A stretch of DNA of 64,000 nt, taken from the NCBI GenBank assembly GCA_965116765.1, contig OZ220718.1:558001-622000 (forward strand), given 5' to 3'. The position numbers and the translations under genes were made by a program. This document shows positions 19,288 to 29,411 of this stretch, piece by piece. The DNA comes from JAJEEA01 sp965116765. GTDB taxonomy: Bacteria > Acidobacteriota > Vicinamibacteria > Vicinamibacterales > UBA8438. Under the pieces are notes generated by a model. It worked only from the letters and a program-made list of their open reading frames with translations. It was not told where the DNA came from and did no database searches. The first letter of the stretch is position 1. The number at the start of each line of letters is the position of its first letter.

Positions 19288-22064
19288 GCGACGTCGCCTT
19301 CGCGCCCGGCAGCCTCGTCAACGCCCGCGGGCGGGAGTGGGTCGTCCTCGGCGGAAGCTCGGCCGAGACGCTGAGGGTCCGCCCCGTCACGGGATCGGAC
19401 GAGGATCGGACACTGATCCATCTGCCGCTAGAGATCGAGCCGGTCCGCGAGGCGCGGTTCCCGCTGCCCGGCGCGGATCAGCTCGGCGGGCACGACTCGG
19501 CCCTGCTGCTTCGCGATGCGCTGCTGCTCTCGCTGCGGCGGGGCGCGGGGCCTTTTCGAAGCTTCGGGCAGATTGCGGTCGAGCCGCGCGCCTACCAGCT
19601 CGTGCCGCTGCTCATGGCGCTCAAGCTCGACCCGGTGCGCCTGCTCATCGCCGACGACGTCGGGGTCGGCAAGACCATCGAGGCCCTGCTCATCGCGCGC
19701 GAGCTGCTCGACCGCGGCGACATCGAGCGCACCGTCGTCCTCTGCCCCCCGCACCTGGTGGACCAGTGGGTCGCGGAGCTCGACGTTCGCTTCAACATCC
19801 GCGCCGCATCGGTCACCGCCCGGAGCGCGCGTCGTCTGGAACGGGGCGTTCCGCCCGGCGTGAGCATCTTCGCGGTGCACCCGCACACCGTCGTCAGTCT
19901 CGACTACATCAAGACCCGGGAGAGGCGCGACCACTTTCTCCAGGCGTGCCCCGACTTCGTGATCGTCGACGAGGCGCACACCTGCGTCTCGGCCGGCGGG
20001 GGCCGGCATCAGCGGTACGAGCTGCTGCGGGGGTTGGCCGACAGCGCGTCGCGGCACCTCGTCATGCTCACCGCTACGCCGCACAGCGGCGATGACGCCG
20101 CCTTCTACCGGCTGCTCGGCCTGCTCGCCCGCGACTTCGAGCGCCTGGCGGAGGTCGAGGCCGCGGAGCGCGCGCGGCTTCGCGAACGCCTCGCGAGCCA
20201 CTTCGTCCAGAGGCGGCGTCCCGACATCGCCGAGTGGCGCGAGGGCGACATCTTCCCGCGCCGCGAAACGAAGGAAGTGACGTACAAGCTCAGCGGCGCC
20301 TGGGAGGCGTTCCTCGACGACGTCCTCGACTACTGCGCCGAGGCGGTCGAGACGGGCGCCGGCGACGAGCGGCGGCAGCGCCTGAACTTCTGGGGAACGC
20401 TGGCGCTCCTTCGCTGCGCGGCGTCGAGCCCCGCCGCGGCCGTGCTCGCCCTGCGTACCCGCGCGGGCGAGGACCTCGACGACGAGGCGCGGGAGGACCT
20501 TCTCGGTCGCGTCTTCGACGGCGAGGCCGACGCGCTGATCGCGGACGACGTCGAGCCCCCGGCGGGCGGCGACGGCCCGGCATTGGCACGGCTGGTCGAA
20601 CAGGCGGAGAGGCTTGCAGGCGAGAGCGGCGACCCGAAGCTCAGGGTCGCCGCGGCGGAGGTCGAGGAGCTGGTCGAGGGCGGGTTCAACGTGGTGGTCT
20701 TCTGTCGCTTCATCGCGACGGCGCGCTACGTGGCCAGCCACCTCGGCGCGAGCCTGACGGGCGCCGCCGTCGAGGCCGTGACCGGCGAGATGCCCCCCGA
20801 GGAGCGCGAGGAGCGCGTGACGCAGCTCGGTGCGGCGGAGAGCGCCAGGGTTCTCGTCGCCACCGACTGCCTGTCGGAGGGCATCAACCTCCAGGAGTGG
20901 TTCGACGCCGTCGTTCACTACGATCTGTCGTGGAACCCGACGCGCCACGAGCAGCGCGAGGGTCGTGTCGACCGCTTCGGCCAGCCGAGCAAGGCGGTGC
21001 GCGCCACGCTCCTCTACGGCGACAACCCGGTGGACGGGGCCGTGCTCCAGGTCATCCTGCGCAAGGCGGCGCGCATCCGGGAGGAGCTCGGCGTTCCCGT
21101 ACCGGTGCCCGACGAGGGCCACTCGCTCACGCAGGCGCTGCTCAAGGCCGTGCTCCTGCGGCGGCGAGGCCGCAACGCCGTCCACGAGAGCCGTCAGCTC
21201 GAGCTGTTCGAGGGCCAATGGGAGGACGTCAAGGCGAAGGCGAAACAGAACCGGACGGTGTTCGCGCAGCGGCGCATCAAGCCCGACGAGGTGCTGCCCG
21301 AGTGGCGCAAGAGTCTCGCTGCGGTCGGCGGCCGCGACGACGTGCAGCGCTTCGCGGGCCGGGCCCTCGCCCGGCTCGGCTCCGGTCTCGAACCGCTCGG
21401 CCGGGGATTCAAGGTGCCGACCGCGGCGCTGCCGCCCGAGGTCCGCGAACGCCTGGCCGCCGAGGCCATCGCGGGCACGGTCGCGGTCGACTTCGCGTAT
21501 CCCGCCGCCCCGGGATGCCGTCCCGTGCAGCGCAGCCATCCCCTCGTCGCGGTGCTCGCGGAGACGCTGCTCGGGCGGACGCTCTCGGTGGCCGGCGTCG
21601 ATGCCGCGGCCGGCGACCCGTCGGTCCTGGGGCGCGCCGGCTGCTGGATCTCCGAGGGCGTGCAAGCCCGCGCCACCGTCGTGCTGTTGCGGCTGCGCCA
21701 CCAACTGGTGTCCCGCAAGCGGCGCGAGGAGACGACGCTGGTGGAGGAGGCGACCGCCCTGGCCTGGGCGGGTCCGCGGGCGGCCGAGCCGGTCACCGGA
21801 CCCGAGGCGCTGGCGCTGCTCGCGCTCCCGCCCGCCGACGATCCCCCGCGCCACGTTCGAGAGCGCGAGGTCGCGCGCGCCCTCGGCGCGCTTCCCGAGC
21901 GCGCCGCGGACATCGAGGCCTTCTCGCGCGCCCGCGCGGAGGCTCTGCTCGCCGACCACCTGCGCGTTCGCGAAGCCAGCCGGGCGACCGGGAGCACCGT
22001 CGTGCAGGCCGTTCCGCGCCCCGACGTGATCGGGGTCTACGTGCTGCTGCCGAAGGTGGCGTGA
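19284..22064 (+). CDS. SNF2-family helicase, DrmD-like
   Basis: 926 residues, intact. An N-terminal beta domain (GSLVNARGREWVVL) is followed by the SNF2 core: ADDVGVGKT (Walker A Lys130), DEAH at 229-232, LTATPHSGDD, and the second lobe with ATDCLSEGINLQ and HEQREGRVDRFGQ. Size and domain order match the DrmD helicase of class 1 DISARM and related SNF2 proteins beside DNA methylases. It would translocate on double-stranded DNA, possibly to sense or clear phage DNA. The start overlaps the previous stop (ATGA at 19284-19287), and the next gene begins two bases after its own stop, so translation is coupled on both sides. Assignment to DrmD specifically is by resemblance, not proof. Confidence 0.88.
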   Translation: MSDVAFAPGSLVNARGREWVVLGGSSAETLRVRPVTGSDEDRTLIHLPLEIEPVREARFPLPGADQLGGHDSALLLRDALLLSLRRGAGPFRSFGQIAVEPRAYQLVPLLMALKLDPVRLLIADDVGVGKTIEALLIARELLDRGDIERTVVLCPPHLVDQWVAELDVRFNIRAASVTARSARRLERGVPPGVSIFAVHPHTVVSLDYIKTRERRDHFLQACPDFVIVDEAHTCVSAGGGRHQRYELLRGLADSASRHLVMLTATPHSGDDAAFYRLLGLLARDFERLAEVEAAERARLRERLASHFVQRRRPDIAEWREGDIFPRRETKEVTYKLSGAWEAFLDDVLDYCAEAVETGAGDERRQRLNFWGTLALLRCAASSPAAAVLALRTRAGEDLDDEAREDLLGRVFDGEADALIADDVEPPAGGDGPALARLVEQAERLAGESGDPKLRVAAAEVEELVEGGFNVVVFCRFIATARYVASHLGASLTGAAVEAVTGEMPPEEREERVTQLGAAESARVLVATDCLSEGINLQEWFDAVVHYDLSWNPTRHEQREGRVDRFGQPSKAVRATLLYGDNPVDGAVLQVILRKAARIREELGVPVPVPDEGHSLTQALLKAVLLRRRGRNAVHESRQLELFEGQWEDVKAKAKQNRTVFAQRRIKPDEVLPEWRKSLAAVGGRDDVQRFAGRALARLGSGLEPLGRGFKVPTAALPPEVRERLAAEAIAGTVAVDFAYPAAPGCRPVQRSHPLVAVLAETLLGRTLSVAGVDAAAGDPSVLGRAGCWISEGVQARATVVLLRLRHQLVSRKRREETTLVEEATALAWAGPRAAEPVTGPEALALLALPPADDPPRHVREREVARALGALPERAADIEAFSRARAEALLADHLRVREASRATGSTVVQAVPRPDVIGVYVLLPKVA

Positions 22065-22066
22065 CC

Positions 22067-25000
22067 ATGACGCCTCGCGGAAGCCGCATCGCCGAGGCCC
22101 GACTGGCCTTCGACGCCCTCTCCATCGAGGGCGGCCTGCTCGGGGCGGACTGGCTCGGCCGGCTGGCCCAGCGCCGGGCCGGCTTGCAGGAGCCCGACGA
22201 CTACCGCGTTCCGAAGGGTCTCGACCTCCGCGACGAGATCGCGCGGAGCTGGCGCATCGCCCAGGCGTGCTTTCACGAGCTCGAGGCGGGCCGCACCGCG
22301 GGCGGCGACGCCCGCGCGCTCGCCGAGCGCTTCGTCGAGCCCCTGCTGCGCGACGCGCTCGGTTTCGCGTCCGTCGCGCGCGCGGAGCCGACGACGATCG
22401 ACGATCGCTCGTATCCGGTCCGGTTCTTCGCCCTCGGCGGCCGGGTTCCCGTCGTCGTCGCGCGGGCGGGAGCGGGCCTCGACACCCTCCTGCCCGAGCT
22501 GGGCGACGACCAGCGCCGCCGCAGCGCGTTCGGGCTGCTGCAGGAGACCCTGAACGCATCCGGCGCGATGCGTTGGGGCCTCGCCACCGATGGGCTGTCG
22601 CTGCGAATCGCGCGCGACAACGCGAGCCTCACGCGCCCCGCGTGGATCGAGGCCGACCTCGGCCGCATCTTCACGGAGGACCTGTACCCCGACTTCGCCG
22701 CGCTCTGGCTGCTCGCGCACGAGTCGCGCTTCGGCCGCGCCGACGACCCGGACGGAACGTGCCCGCTCGAGGCGTGGCGGGAGGCCGGGCGGGAGGAAGG
22801 GACCCGGGCGCGGGAGAAGCTGAGCGCGGGCTTCCAGCAGGCCCTCGAGACCCTGGGGCAGGGGTTCCTGTCCCATCCCGCGAACCGGAAGCTCCGCGCG
22901 GCGCTGCACGCGGGCGAGCTCACGAAGGACGTGTACTTCGGGCAGCTCCTGCGACTGGTCTACCGGCTCGTCTTCCTGCTCACGGTCGAAGAGCGGGATC
23001 TGCTGCACGCGAAGGACGCCCCCGGCGCGGCTCGCCGACTCTATGCCGACGGCTACGGCCTGCGCCGACTCCGCGACCGGGCTGTTCGTCGGAGTGCCCA
23101 CGACCGGCAGGGCGACCTGTGGGAGGCCGTCCGCATCGTCTTCCGCAGCCTCGCCGACGGCGAGCCCCGTCTCGGGTTGCCCGCCCTCGCCGGTCTGTTC
23201 TCGCTCGAGGAGTGCCCGGATCTCGATGCCGCGAGACTCGAGAACCGTGAACTGCTCGGGGCGCTCTTTCGTCTCGCGTGGCTTCGCGAGCCTTCCGGAC
23301 TCGTTCGCGTGAACTGGCGCGACATGGGCGCGGACGAGCTCGGCTACGTCTACGAGGGCCTGCTCGAGCTGGTCCCGCAGATCACCGGAGACGGCCGGTC
23401 GTTCTCCTTCGCGGGCGCCGACGAGAGCCGCGGCCACGCGCGGAAGACCACGGGCAGCTACTACACGCCGGACGAGCTGGTGCAGGTCCTGCTCGACAGC
23501 GCCCTCGATCCGGTGGTCGAGCGCACGGTCGGGGCGCATCCCGACCGGCCCGACGAGGCCCTGCTGGACCTCGCCATCGTCGACCCCGCCTGCGGGTCGG
23601 GGCACTTCCTGCTCGCGGCGGCGCGCCGCCTCGCCGATCGCGTGGCGCGCATCCGGGCCGGGGGCACGCCCACGCCGGACGACTATCAGCGCGCGCTCCG
23701 CGACGTCGTGCGGCGGTGCCTCTACGGCGTCGACCGCAACCCGCTGGCCGTCGAGCTCTGCAAGGTGAGCCTGTGGATGGAGTCGATCGACCCGGGGCTG
23801 CCCCTGACGTTCCTGGAGAGCCACATCCGCCGCGGCAATTCCCTCATCGGCGCGACCCGCGCGCTCATGGGCGACCAGGTGCCCGACGCCGCGTGGACGG
23901 TCCTGGAGGGAGACAGCAGGCAGGTCACCAGGTCGCTCAAGAAGCGCAACCGGGAGGAGATCGCCGGTCAGCGCCGGCTGGTGTTCGAGCCTCGAAGCGA
24001 GACCGCCGCCCTGGGCGACGCCATCCACGCGGTCGAGCAGGCCTCGGACGCGGACGTCGCCGCCCTGGCCGCGAAGCAGCGGCAGTGGAACGCGCTGCTG
24101 GCCTCGGAGACCTACGAGCACGAGAAGCTCGTGGCCGACGCGTGGTGCGCCGCCTTCCTGTGGCCCAAGGACCAACCCGGCCCGGGTGCGGACGCGGCGC
24201 CGACGACCGCCGCCTGGCTGGCGCTCCGCGATGGGAACGGACCGCCGTCCCCGGCGCTGGTCGAGACCACGCGACGAATCGTCGAGGACTACGGCATCTT
24301 CCACTGGGAGCTGGCGTTCCCGCATGTCTTCGCGCGCGGCGGCTTCGACGTCGTGCTCGGCAATCCGCCGTGGGAGCGGGTCAAGCTCCAGGAGCAGGAG
24401 TTCTTCGCCCGGCGCGAGCCCGCGATCGCGCAAGCCCGGAACGCGGCCGAGCGGAAGAAGCTGATTGCGGGGCTGCCCGCCACGGACCCGGACCTCTGGA
24501 AGGAATGGACCGCCGCCACGCGCATCGCGCAGGGGCAGAGCCATTTCGCGCGGCAGTCCGGGCGCTACCCGCTGTGCGGAAAGGGCGACGTGAACACGTA
24601 CGCGCTGTTCGCCGAGCACAACTGGACAGTGTTGGCGCCTCGCGGGTCGTGCGGGATTCATCGTGCCCAGCGGGATCGTCACCGACGATACCACCAAGGA
24701 GTACTTCCAGGCCCTTCTCGACGGTAGCGCCCTTGCCAGCGTCCATCACTTCGAGAACGAGAGTCTCGTCTTCAAGGGGCTCGACCACAGGTATCGGTTC
24801 GTGCTCTTCACCATCAGGGAGTCCCGTCAGGCCGACCTCGTCTTCTATGCGAGACGCGCGGTCGATCTCGACGACCGCTGGCGCCACTTCACCCTGACGC
24901 CCGACGATTTCGCCACGCTGAACCCGAACACACGGACCTGCCCGACGTTCAGATCGCAGCGCGACGCGGACATCAACCTGGCGATGTACCGCCGCGCCGG

Positions 25001-26012
25001 CGTGCTGTGGCGAGAGAACGACCCGGACGGGAATCCGTGGGGCCTGAGATTCCTGAGCATGTTCCACATGGCCAACGACTCCGGGCTGTTCCGCACGGGG
25101 GCCGAGCTGGCGGCGGCGGGGTGGAGGCTGGACGGGGACCGGTTCGAGCGGGACGGAAGAGCCATGCTGCCTCTGTACGAGGCGAAGATGGTCCACCAAT
25201 TCGACCACCGATTCGGAACCTACGAGGGGCAGAGCCAGGCGCAGGCGAACCAGGGCAAGCTTCCCGAGCTCGACGGCGTCGCGCACGCCGATCCGGGGCG
25301 GCTGACGCTGCCGAGGTACTGGGTCCATCAGGACGAAGTGGCGGAGCGGCTGGATGATCTCTGGGACCGGGGTTGGCTGCTCGGATGGAGGGACATCACC
25401 CGAGCGAGCGATACCCGAACGGTCATCGCGTGCATTGTTCCGAGAGTTGCAGTGAATGACAAGTTCCTGGTGATGATTCCGTCTCCCGATGCACAACTCG
25501 TGGCCGGCCTCTACGCCAACCTGTCGAGCATACCGTTCGACTATTGCGCGAGGCAGAAGGTCGGTGGAGTCAGCCTGAAGTACTTCACCATGCGGCAGCT
25601 TCCCGCGCTCAGCCCGGACGCCTACGCGGCGCGCTCACCGTGGGCGCCGTCGATGCGGATTCGCGACTGGCTTCTCCCGCGCGTCCTCGAGCTCGTCTAT
25701 ACCGCCTGGAACCTGAAGCCGTTCGCCGAGGATTGCGGCGACGACGGCCCGCCCTTCCTCTGGGATCCGGACCGCCGCTTCCGGCTACGGTGCGAGATCG
25801 ACGCCGCCTTCTTCCACCTGTACGGCATCTCCCGGGACGATGCCTCCTACATCCTCGACACGTTCCCGGTCGTCGCACAGTCGGAGGAGCGCGAGCACGG
25901 GGAGTACCGGACGAAGCGCGTGGTGCTGGAGACCTACGATGCGCTGGCGTCGGCCGCCGCGAGGGGCGTACCCTACGAGTCGCCGCTCGGACCGCCGAGG
26001 AGGGCAACATGA
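22067..26012 (+). CDS. Eco57I/PglX-like adenine-specific DNA methyltransferase, one frameshift
   Basis: About 1315 residues when the break at about 24650 is bridged. N6-adenine methyltransferase motifs: YYTPDELVQVLL before motif I, DPACGSGHFLL (506-515, SAM binding) and NPPW (766-769, catalytic). The first 450 residues form a large N-terminal domain typical of PglX/type IIG-like enzymes; the C-terminal 450 residues are likely target recognition. A catalytic nuclease motif is not obvious. In the operon it would mark host DNA, as DrmMI does in DISARM or PglX in BREX. The frame changes after VLAPRGS with one extra base; downstream, AGFIVPSGIVTDDTTKEYF continues the family pattern. ATG 22067 lies two bases after the SNF2 stop; its stop overlaps the ATPase start (ATGA at 26009-26012). 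Confidence 0.83.
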
Positions 26013-27252
26013 GCCGATTCCGCCTCCGAGAGATCCGCGCCGAGAACTACCGCTGCTTCGACGAAGTTGACGCTGCCGATCGAGGAAGACACCACCGTTC
26101 TCTTCGCCGAGAACGGCGGCGGCAAGACCGCGCTGCTCACCGCACTGGCGATGGGCCTCGCGGTGTTCCAGCGGGGGTCGCCGAAGACCTCGCGGTTCAG
26201 CGCGGCGCGCGACATCAGGCTGCGCACGCTCGACGAGAAGGGGCGAAGGGAGCCGGTCGGTCGGTGCGAGCTCGCGTGGACGGCCGACGTGGGCGAGAGC
26301 GAATCCGTCGGGTGGTCGACGGCGGCACAGGCCGGGATCCGGACGCGCCATGAACCGGCATCGACCGATTCTCGAGGCGCTGGAAACGGTCGGGTGCCCG
26401 GAGAGCCGTGGCCGTTGTTCGCGTGGTACGGCGTCGATCGTCTGGGGCGCCAGCGCGGGCGGCGTCGCAAGATCGAGCGCGCGGGGGATCGCTGGGAAGC
26501 CTACGAGTTTCGCTCGACCCGGACCTCGACGAGGGGCCGCTGCTGCAGTGGCTGCAGGACGAGATGCTCGGTGACGTGGGCCGGAGGGAGCGGGCGGAAC
26601 CGGAGCGCTTCTTCCACAAGGCCGTGATGGAGGCAACGGTCCGGGCGACCCCGTGTGGCGGACGCCTGGTACGACCCAGTGGCGCAGAGTCCCGTGGTGC
26701 GCTTCGAGGACGGGCACGCAGTCCCTTGGTTGGAGCTGTCCGACGGCTACCACGCGTTCATCGCCCTGGTCGCCGACATCGCCCGCCGCGCGGTCATGCT
26801 CAATCAGTTCGACGGCGCCGCCGCGCCCGCGCGCGTGGAGGGCGTGGTGCTCATCGACGAGCTCGATCTACACCTGCACCCGAGCTGGCAGCGCGTGGCG
26901 CTTCCGCGCCTGCGTGAAGCCTTCCCGAGACTGCAGCTCGTCGTCACGACGCACTCGCCGCAGGTATTGAGCAGCGCCGAGAACCGGCAGGTTCGGCGGC
27001 TCGTCGACGGGAGGATTCAGGAAGGCCAGGTGTTCGTCGACGGCAGGGACACGAACGCAATCCTGCGCGAGCACATGAACACGGAGGACCGCGACCGCGA
27101 GGGAGCACGGGAGCTGCAGACGCTCCACGAACTCATCGACAAGGGTCGTCACAGAGGAGGCGGAGGAGCTGTACAGGAAGCTGTTCGCCCGCTGGGGCGA
27201 CCTCGACCCCGACCTGATCGAAGCCAGGGTGCTTCTGGACCTGGAGGAATAG
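26009..27252 (+). CDS. AAA/ABC-type ATPase, PtuA-like (Septu), with four frameshifts
   Basis: Reconstructed product is about 414 residues, an SMC/OLD-like AAA ATPase. Pieces in order: FRLREIRAENYRCFDE (N-terminal strand), LFAENGGGKTALL (Walker A), WPLFAWYGVDRLGR, LDPDLDEGPLLQWL, LELSDGYHAFIAL (ABC signature region), VVLIDELDLHLHPSW (Walker B) and LVVTTHSPQVL (switch histidine). The frame changes near 26065, 26507, 26652 and 27153; each is repaired by one base, and the last restores a C-terminus ending LLDLEE with TAG at 27250. Immediately followed by a TIGR02646-type HNH gene, the classical Septu PtuA/PtuB order. Four breaks in 1.2 kb make this the most damaged gene here: either assembly error or an inactive sensor ATPase. 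GGAGG precedes ATG 26009. Confidence 0.75.
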
Positions 27253-27253
27253 G

Positions 27254-28012
27254 GTGCGTGGCATCTCGAAGCCCTGGCCTCCGACGGATGTCTATCCGGA
27301 TGACCAAGCGCCGGCGAGCCTCCGGAAGGCCGAGAGCGAGTACCTGACGAGGTTGCGGGAGGCTCGTGACCAGGTAGCCCTCGCTCGCTCGGCATTCGAC
27401 GGCCTCGCGAAGCAGAAGCTCCGGGTCGTGATGTACCGGGAACAGCGCTCCCTCTGCATCTACTGCGAGCGGCGGATCGCGGAAGGCCATCCGGCGCCTC
27501 GGATCGACCACTGGTATCCCCGCAGCCGCGAGCCCGCCCGCGCGTTGCAGTGGAGGAATCTCTATCTCTCGTGTCCCAAGCCCGAGACGTGCGACTCGGC
27601 CAAGGCCGACCACCCCTTCCGATGGGATGCCGACTCCCACATGCCATGGCCCGTGGACCTTCGGTACGAGGAGGTCGTCGGCTTCACGAGCGACGGCCGG
27701 ATCTACGTCCGCGCGGACGTGACGCTGGCGGATGCCATTCGCCGGGCGCTGGAGCTCGCGATCGCGGATCGTGGCGATGGCGATCGAGTGCGGCGCGGCA
27801 TCCTCAACCTGAATCATCAGGCGCTCCGCAAGGCACGGGTCGCTGCGGTCCGCGCCGAGCGCAAGCGCATGGAGAGGGATTTCGAGAACCGGACGGCAAC
27901 CCGGAGCGAGCGCGAGAACCGAGCCTCTGAGCTCCTCGGCAGGCGTCCGCTTCCTGAGTTCGTGAGCACCCGCGTCTCGTGGCTACGGCGGTCGCTGGGC
28001 CGAGGTCGGTGA
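27254..28012 (+). CDS. HNH endonuclease, PtuB-like (TIGR02646 type)
   Basis: 252 residues, intact. The HNH core has a zinc pair CIYC (Cys68, Cys71), then DHWYPRS with His86 as the likely general base, NLYLSC and a second cysteine pair region (CPKPETC). This matches the HNH nucleases paired with ATPases in Septu and in some retron systems. It would degrade nucleic acid when released by the ATPase. GTG 27254 begins one base after the ATPase stop, with GGAGG at good spacing. The basic C-terminus (RKARVAAVRAERKRMERDF) may contact nucleic acid. Its stop overlaps the next start (TGATG), so all three nuclease-module genes are coupled. Confidence 0.85.
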   Translation: MRGISKPWPPTDVYPDDQAPASLRKAESEYLTRLREARDQVALARSAFDGLAKQKLRVVMYREQRSLCIYCERRIAEGHPAPRIDHWYPRSREPARALQWRNLYLSCPKPETCDSAKADHPFRWDADSHMPWPVDLRYEEVVGFTSDGRIYVRADVTLADAIRRALELAIADRGDGDRVRRGILNLNHQALRKARVAAVRAERKRMERDFENRTATRSERENRASELLGRRPLPEFVSTRVSWLRRSLGRGR

Positions 28013-28788
28013 TGCTGACCGCCGTCACCGTCACCCGGCTGGAGAAGGCCGCGACGGACAACGGCTTCGATCTCGAGCGGGAGCGCACGGTCGAGTGGCT
28101 CTCGTTCGGCAGCAGCCAGACGTCCCTGCGCATCTGGCTCGCGGCCGTCGGAGAGTCCCGGTTCCTCGCCGCCGCTTCCCGGGCGGACGTCATCGACGGG
28201 CTGGCCGGCTTCGGCACGGCCTGCACAGACCGGCTCCCGGGCGCTGCCGCCGGCGCGCGGGCGGTCGGGGACATCGCCGCGCTGCATCGCCTGCTGCGGC
28301 GCGCCTTCCAGCTCTCGCGGACGCTGCCCGACGCGCTGCTTCGCGTCTTCGAGGACGAGACCGCGAATCTGCCGCGGGCAACGGAAGCCGAGCGGCTGGT
28401 CGTCCAGCGAATCGGTCAGGACGTCTTCCGCCGAGGCCTCCTGGAGTACTGGGATGGCCGTTGCGCGATGACCGGCCTCGACGTCCCCGAGCTGCTGCGC
28501 GCGAGCCACATCAAGCCTTGGGCCGACTGCGCCACCGATGCCGAGCGCCTGGACGTGTTCAACGGCCTCCTGCTCGCGCCCCATCTCGATGCGGCGTTCG
28601 ACGCCGGCTTCATCACCATCGCGCGGGACGGCACGATGCTCGTCTCGAACGCTCTCCATCCCGGCGCCCGGTCGGCTCTCGGGCTGGACAGGTCCCTGAA
28701 GGTCGACGGCCTCCACGGCGCTCACGAGCGCTACCTCACATGGCACCGATCGCGGATCTTCCGTACCAGCGGGGAGAATGCGAGCTGA
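28012..28788 (+). CDS. HNH_2-type endonuclease
   Basis: 258 residues, intact. The N-terminal half has no recognised domain. The C-terminal half is an HNH nuclease of the PF13391 kind: RGLLEYWDGRCAMTG, SHIKPWADC (His166), FNGLLLAPHLDAAFDAGFI. These proteins are common as nuclease partners in restriction and other defence loci. The start overlaps the HNH stop of the previous gene, and it is the last gene of the operon; 89 nt then separate it from the DUF433 gene. Two different HNH nucleases in one operon is unusual. Whether this one serves the ATPase, the methylase or acts alone cannot be told from the sequence. Confidence 0.85.
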   Translation: MLTAVTVTRLEKAATDNGFDLERERTVEWLSFGSSQTSLRIWLAAVGESRFLAAASRADVIDGLAGFGTACTDRLPGAAAGARAVGDIAALHRLLRRAFQLSRTLPDALLRVFEDETANLPRATEAERLVVQRIGQDVFRRGLLEYWDGRCAMTGLDVPELLRASHIKPWADCATDAERLDVFNGLLLAPHLDAAFDAGFITIARDGTMLVSNALHPGARSALGLDRSLKVDGLHGAHERYLTWHRSRIFRTSGENAS

Positions 28789-28877
28789 GGGGACGACCCG
28801 GGGGCCCGCGTGGGCGTGGGTTCCCTGCAAGTGTTGCCCTCGTTCCGGGACGACCCGACTGGCGTACACTGAATCGT

Positions 28878-29081
28878 GTGAAGCAGCTCGAGCGAATCTC
28901 GGTCGATCCCGCGATCAGGTTCGGGAAGCCGTGTATCCGAGGCACCCGGATCACGGTCGACGACGTGCTCGGGTATCTGGGCGGCGGTACGTCCGAGGAG
29001 CAGCTTCTGACGGAGTTCCCCCAACTGTCACGCGAAGACGTGCGAGTCTGTCTGGCGTACGCGGCTGAACGAGAGCGCTGA
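28878..29081 (+). CDS. DUF433 protein (antitoxin-like)
   Basis: 67 residues, GTG start. DUF433 motifs are intact: FGKPCIRGTRITVDDVLGYL and LSREDVRVCLAYA. DUF433 proteins are small winged-helix-like factors that usually act as antitoxins to a PIN-like (DUF5615) toxin encoded just downstream. No such toxin follows here, so it is an orphan. TACACT at 28865-28870 would place transcription start almost at the GTG, suggesting a leaderless transcript; no ribosome site is seen. Confidence 0.8.
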   Translation: MKQLERISVDPAIRFGKPCIRGTRITVDDVLGYLGGGTSEEQLLTEFPQLSREDVRVCLAYAAERER

Positions 29082-29171
29082 ACGGTCGACGCGACGCGCT
29101 GATCCCCGAACGGCAGGCGGGCTGTCGACGCCGGCATGTCACCCATCAAGAACACGTGGTAGGTTCTCAAC

Positions 29172-29411
29172 ATGCCGGCTCGACTCGTCCAGATCTCGAT
29201 GGATGCGGAGCTTCTGCAGCGTATCGATGCCGATCCCGAGGTCCGCGAACGGGGAAGATCGGTCTTCATCCGCTCGGCGATCGAGATGTACCTGCGTGCC
29301 AGGCAGACACGCGAGATCGACGAGCAGTTCAGGAAGGCCTATTCCGGACACGCCGACGAGATGCTGGCGGAAATCAGCGATCTGATGGATGCCCAAGAAA
29401 TGGCCGAGTGA
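29172..29411 (+). CDS. Ribbon-helix-helix antitoxin (MazE/ParD-like), orphan
   Basis: 79 residues. The N-terminus gives a DNA-binding strand and two helices (MPARLVQISMDAELLQRIDAD, then RSVFIRSAIEMYLRARQ), the ribbon-helix-helix pattern of CopG/MazE-type antitoxins; the C-terminal part would bind the toxin. The stop overlaps a GTG (GTGA at 29408-29411), the usual coupling to a mazF toxin, but that frame closes after six codons. No clear ribosome site precedes the ATG; TAGGTT at 29160-29165 may be a -10 of a near-leaderless message. Confidence 0.78.
   Translation: MPARLVQISMDAELLQRIDADPEVRERGRSVFIRSAIEMYLRARQTREIDEQFRKAYSGHADEMLAEISDLMDAQEMAE

Noticed and set aside
13877..28788. Calling the operon canonical DISARM
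   Set aside because: No separate drmA/drmB, no PLD nuclease drmC, and extra ATPase/HNH genes are present.
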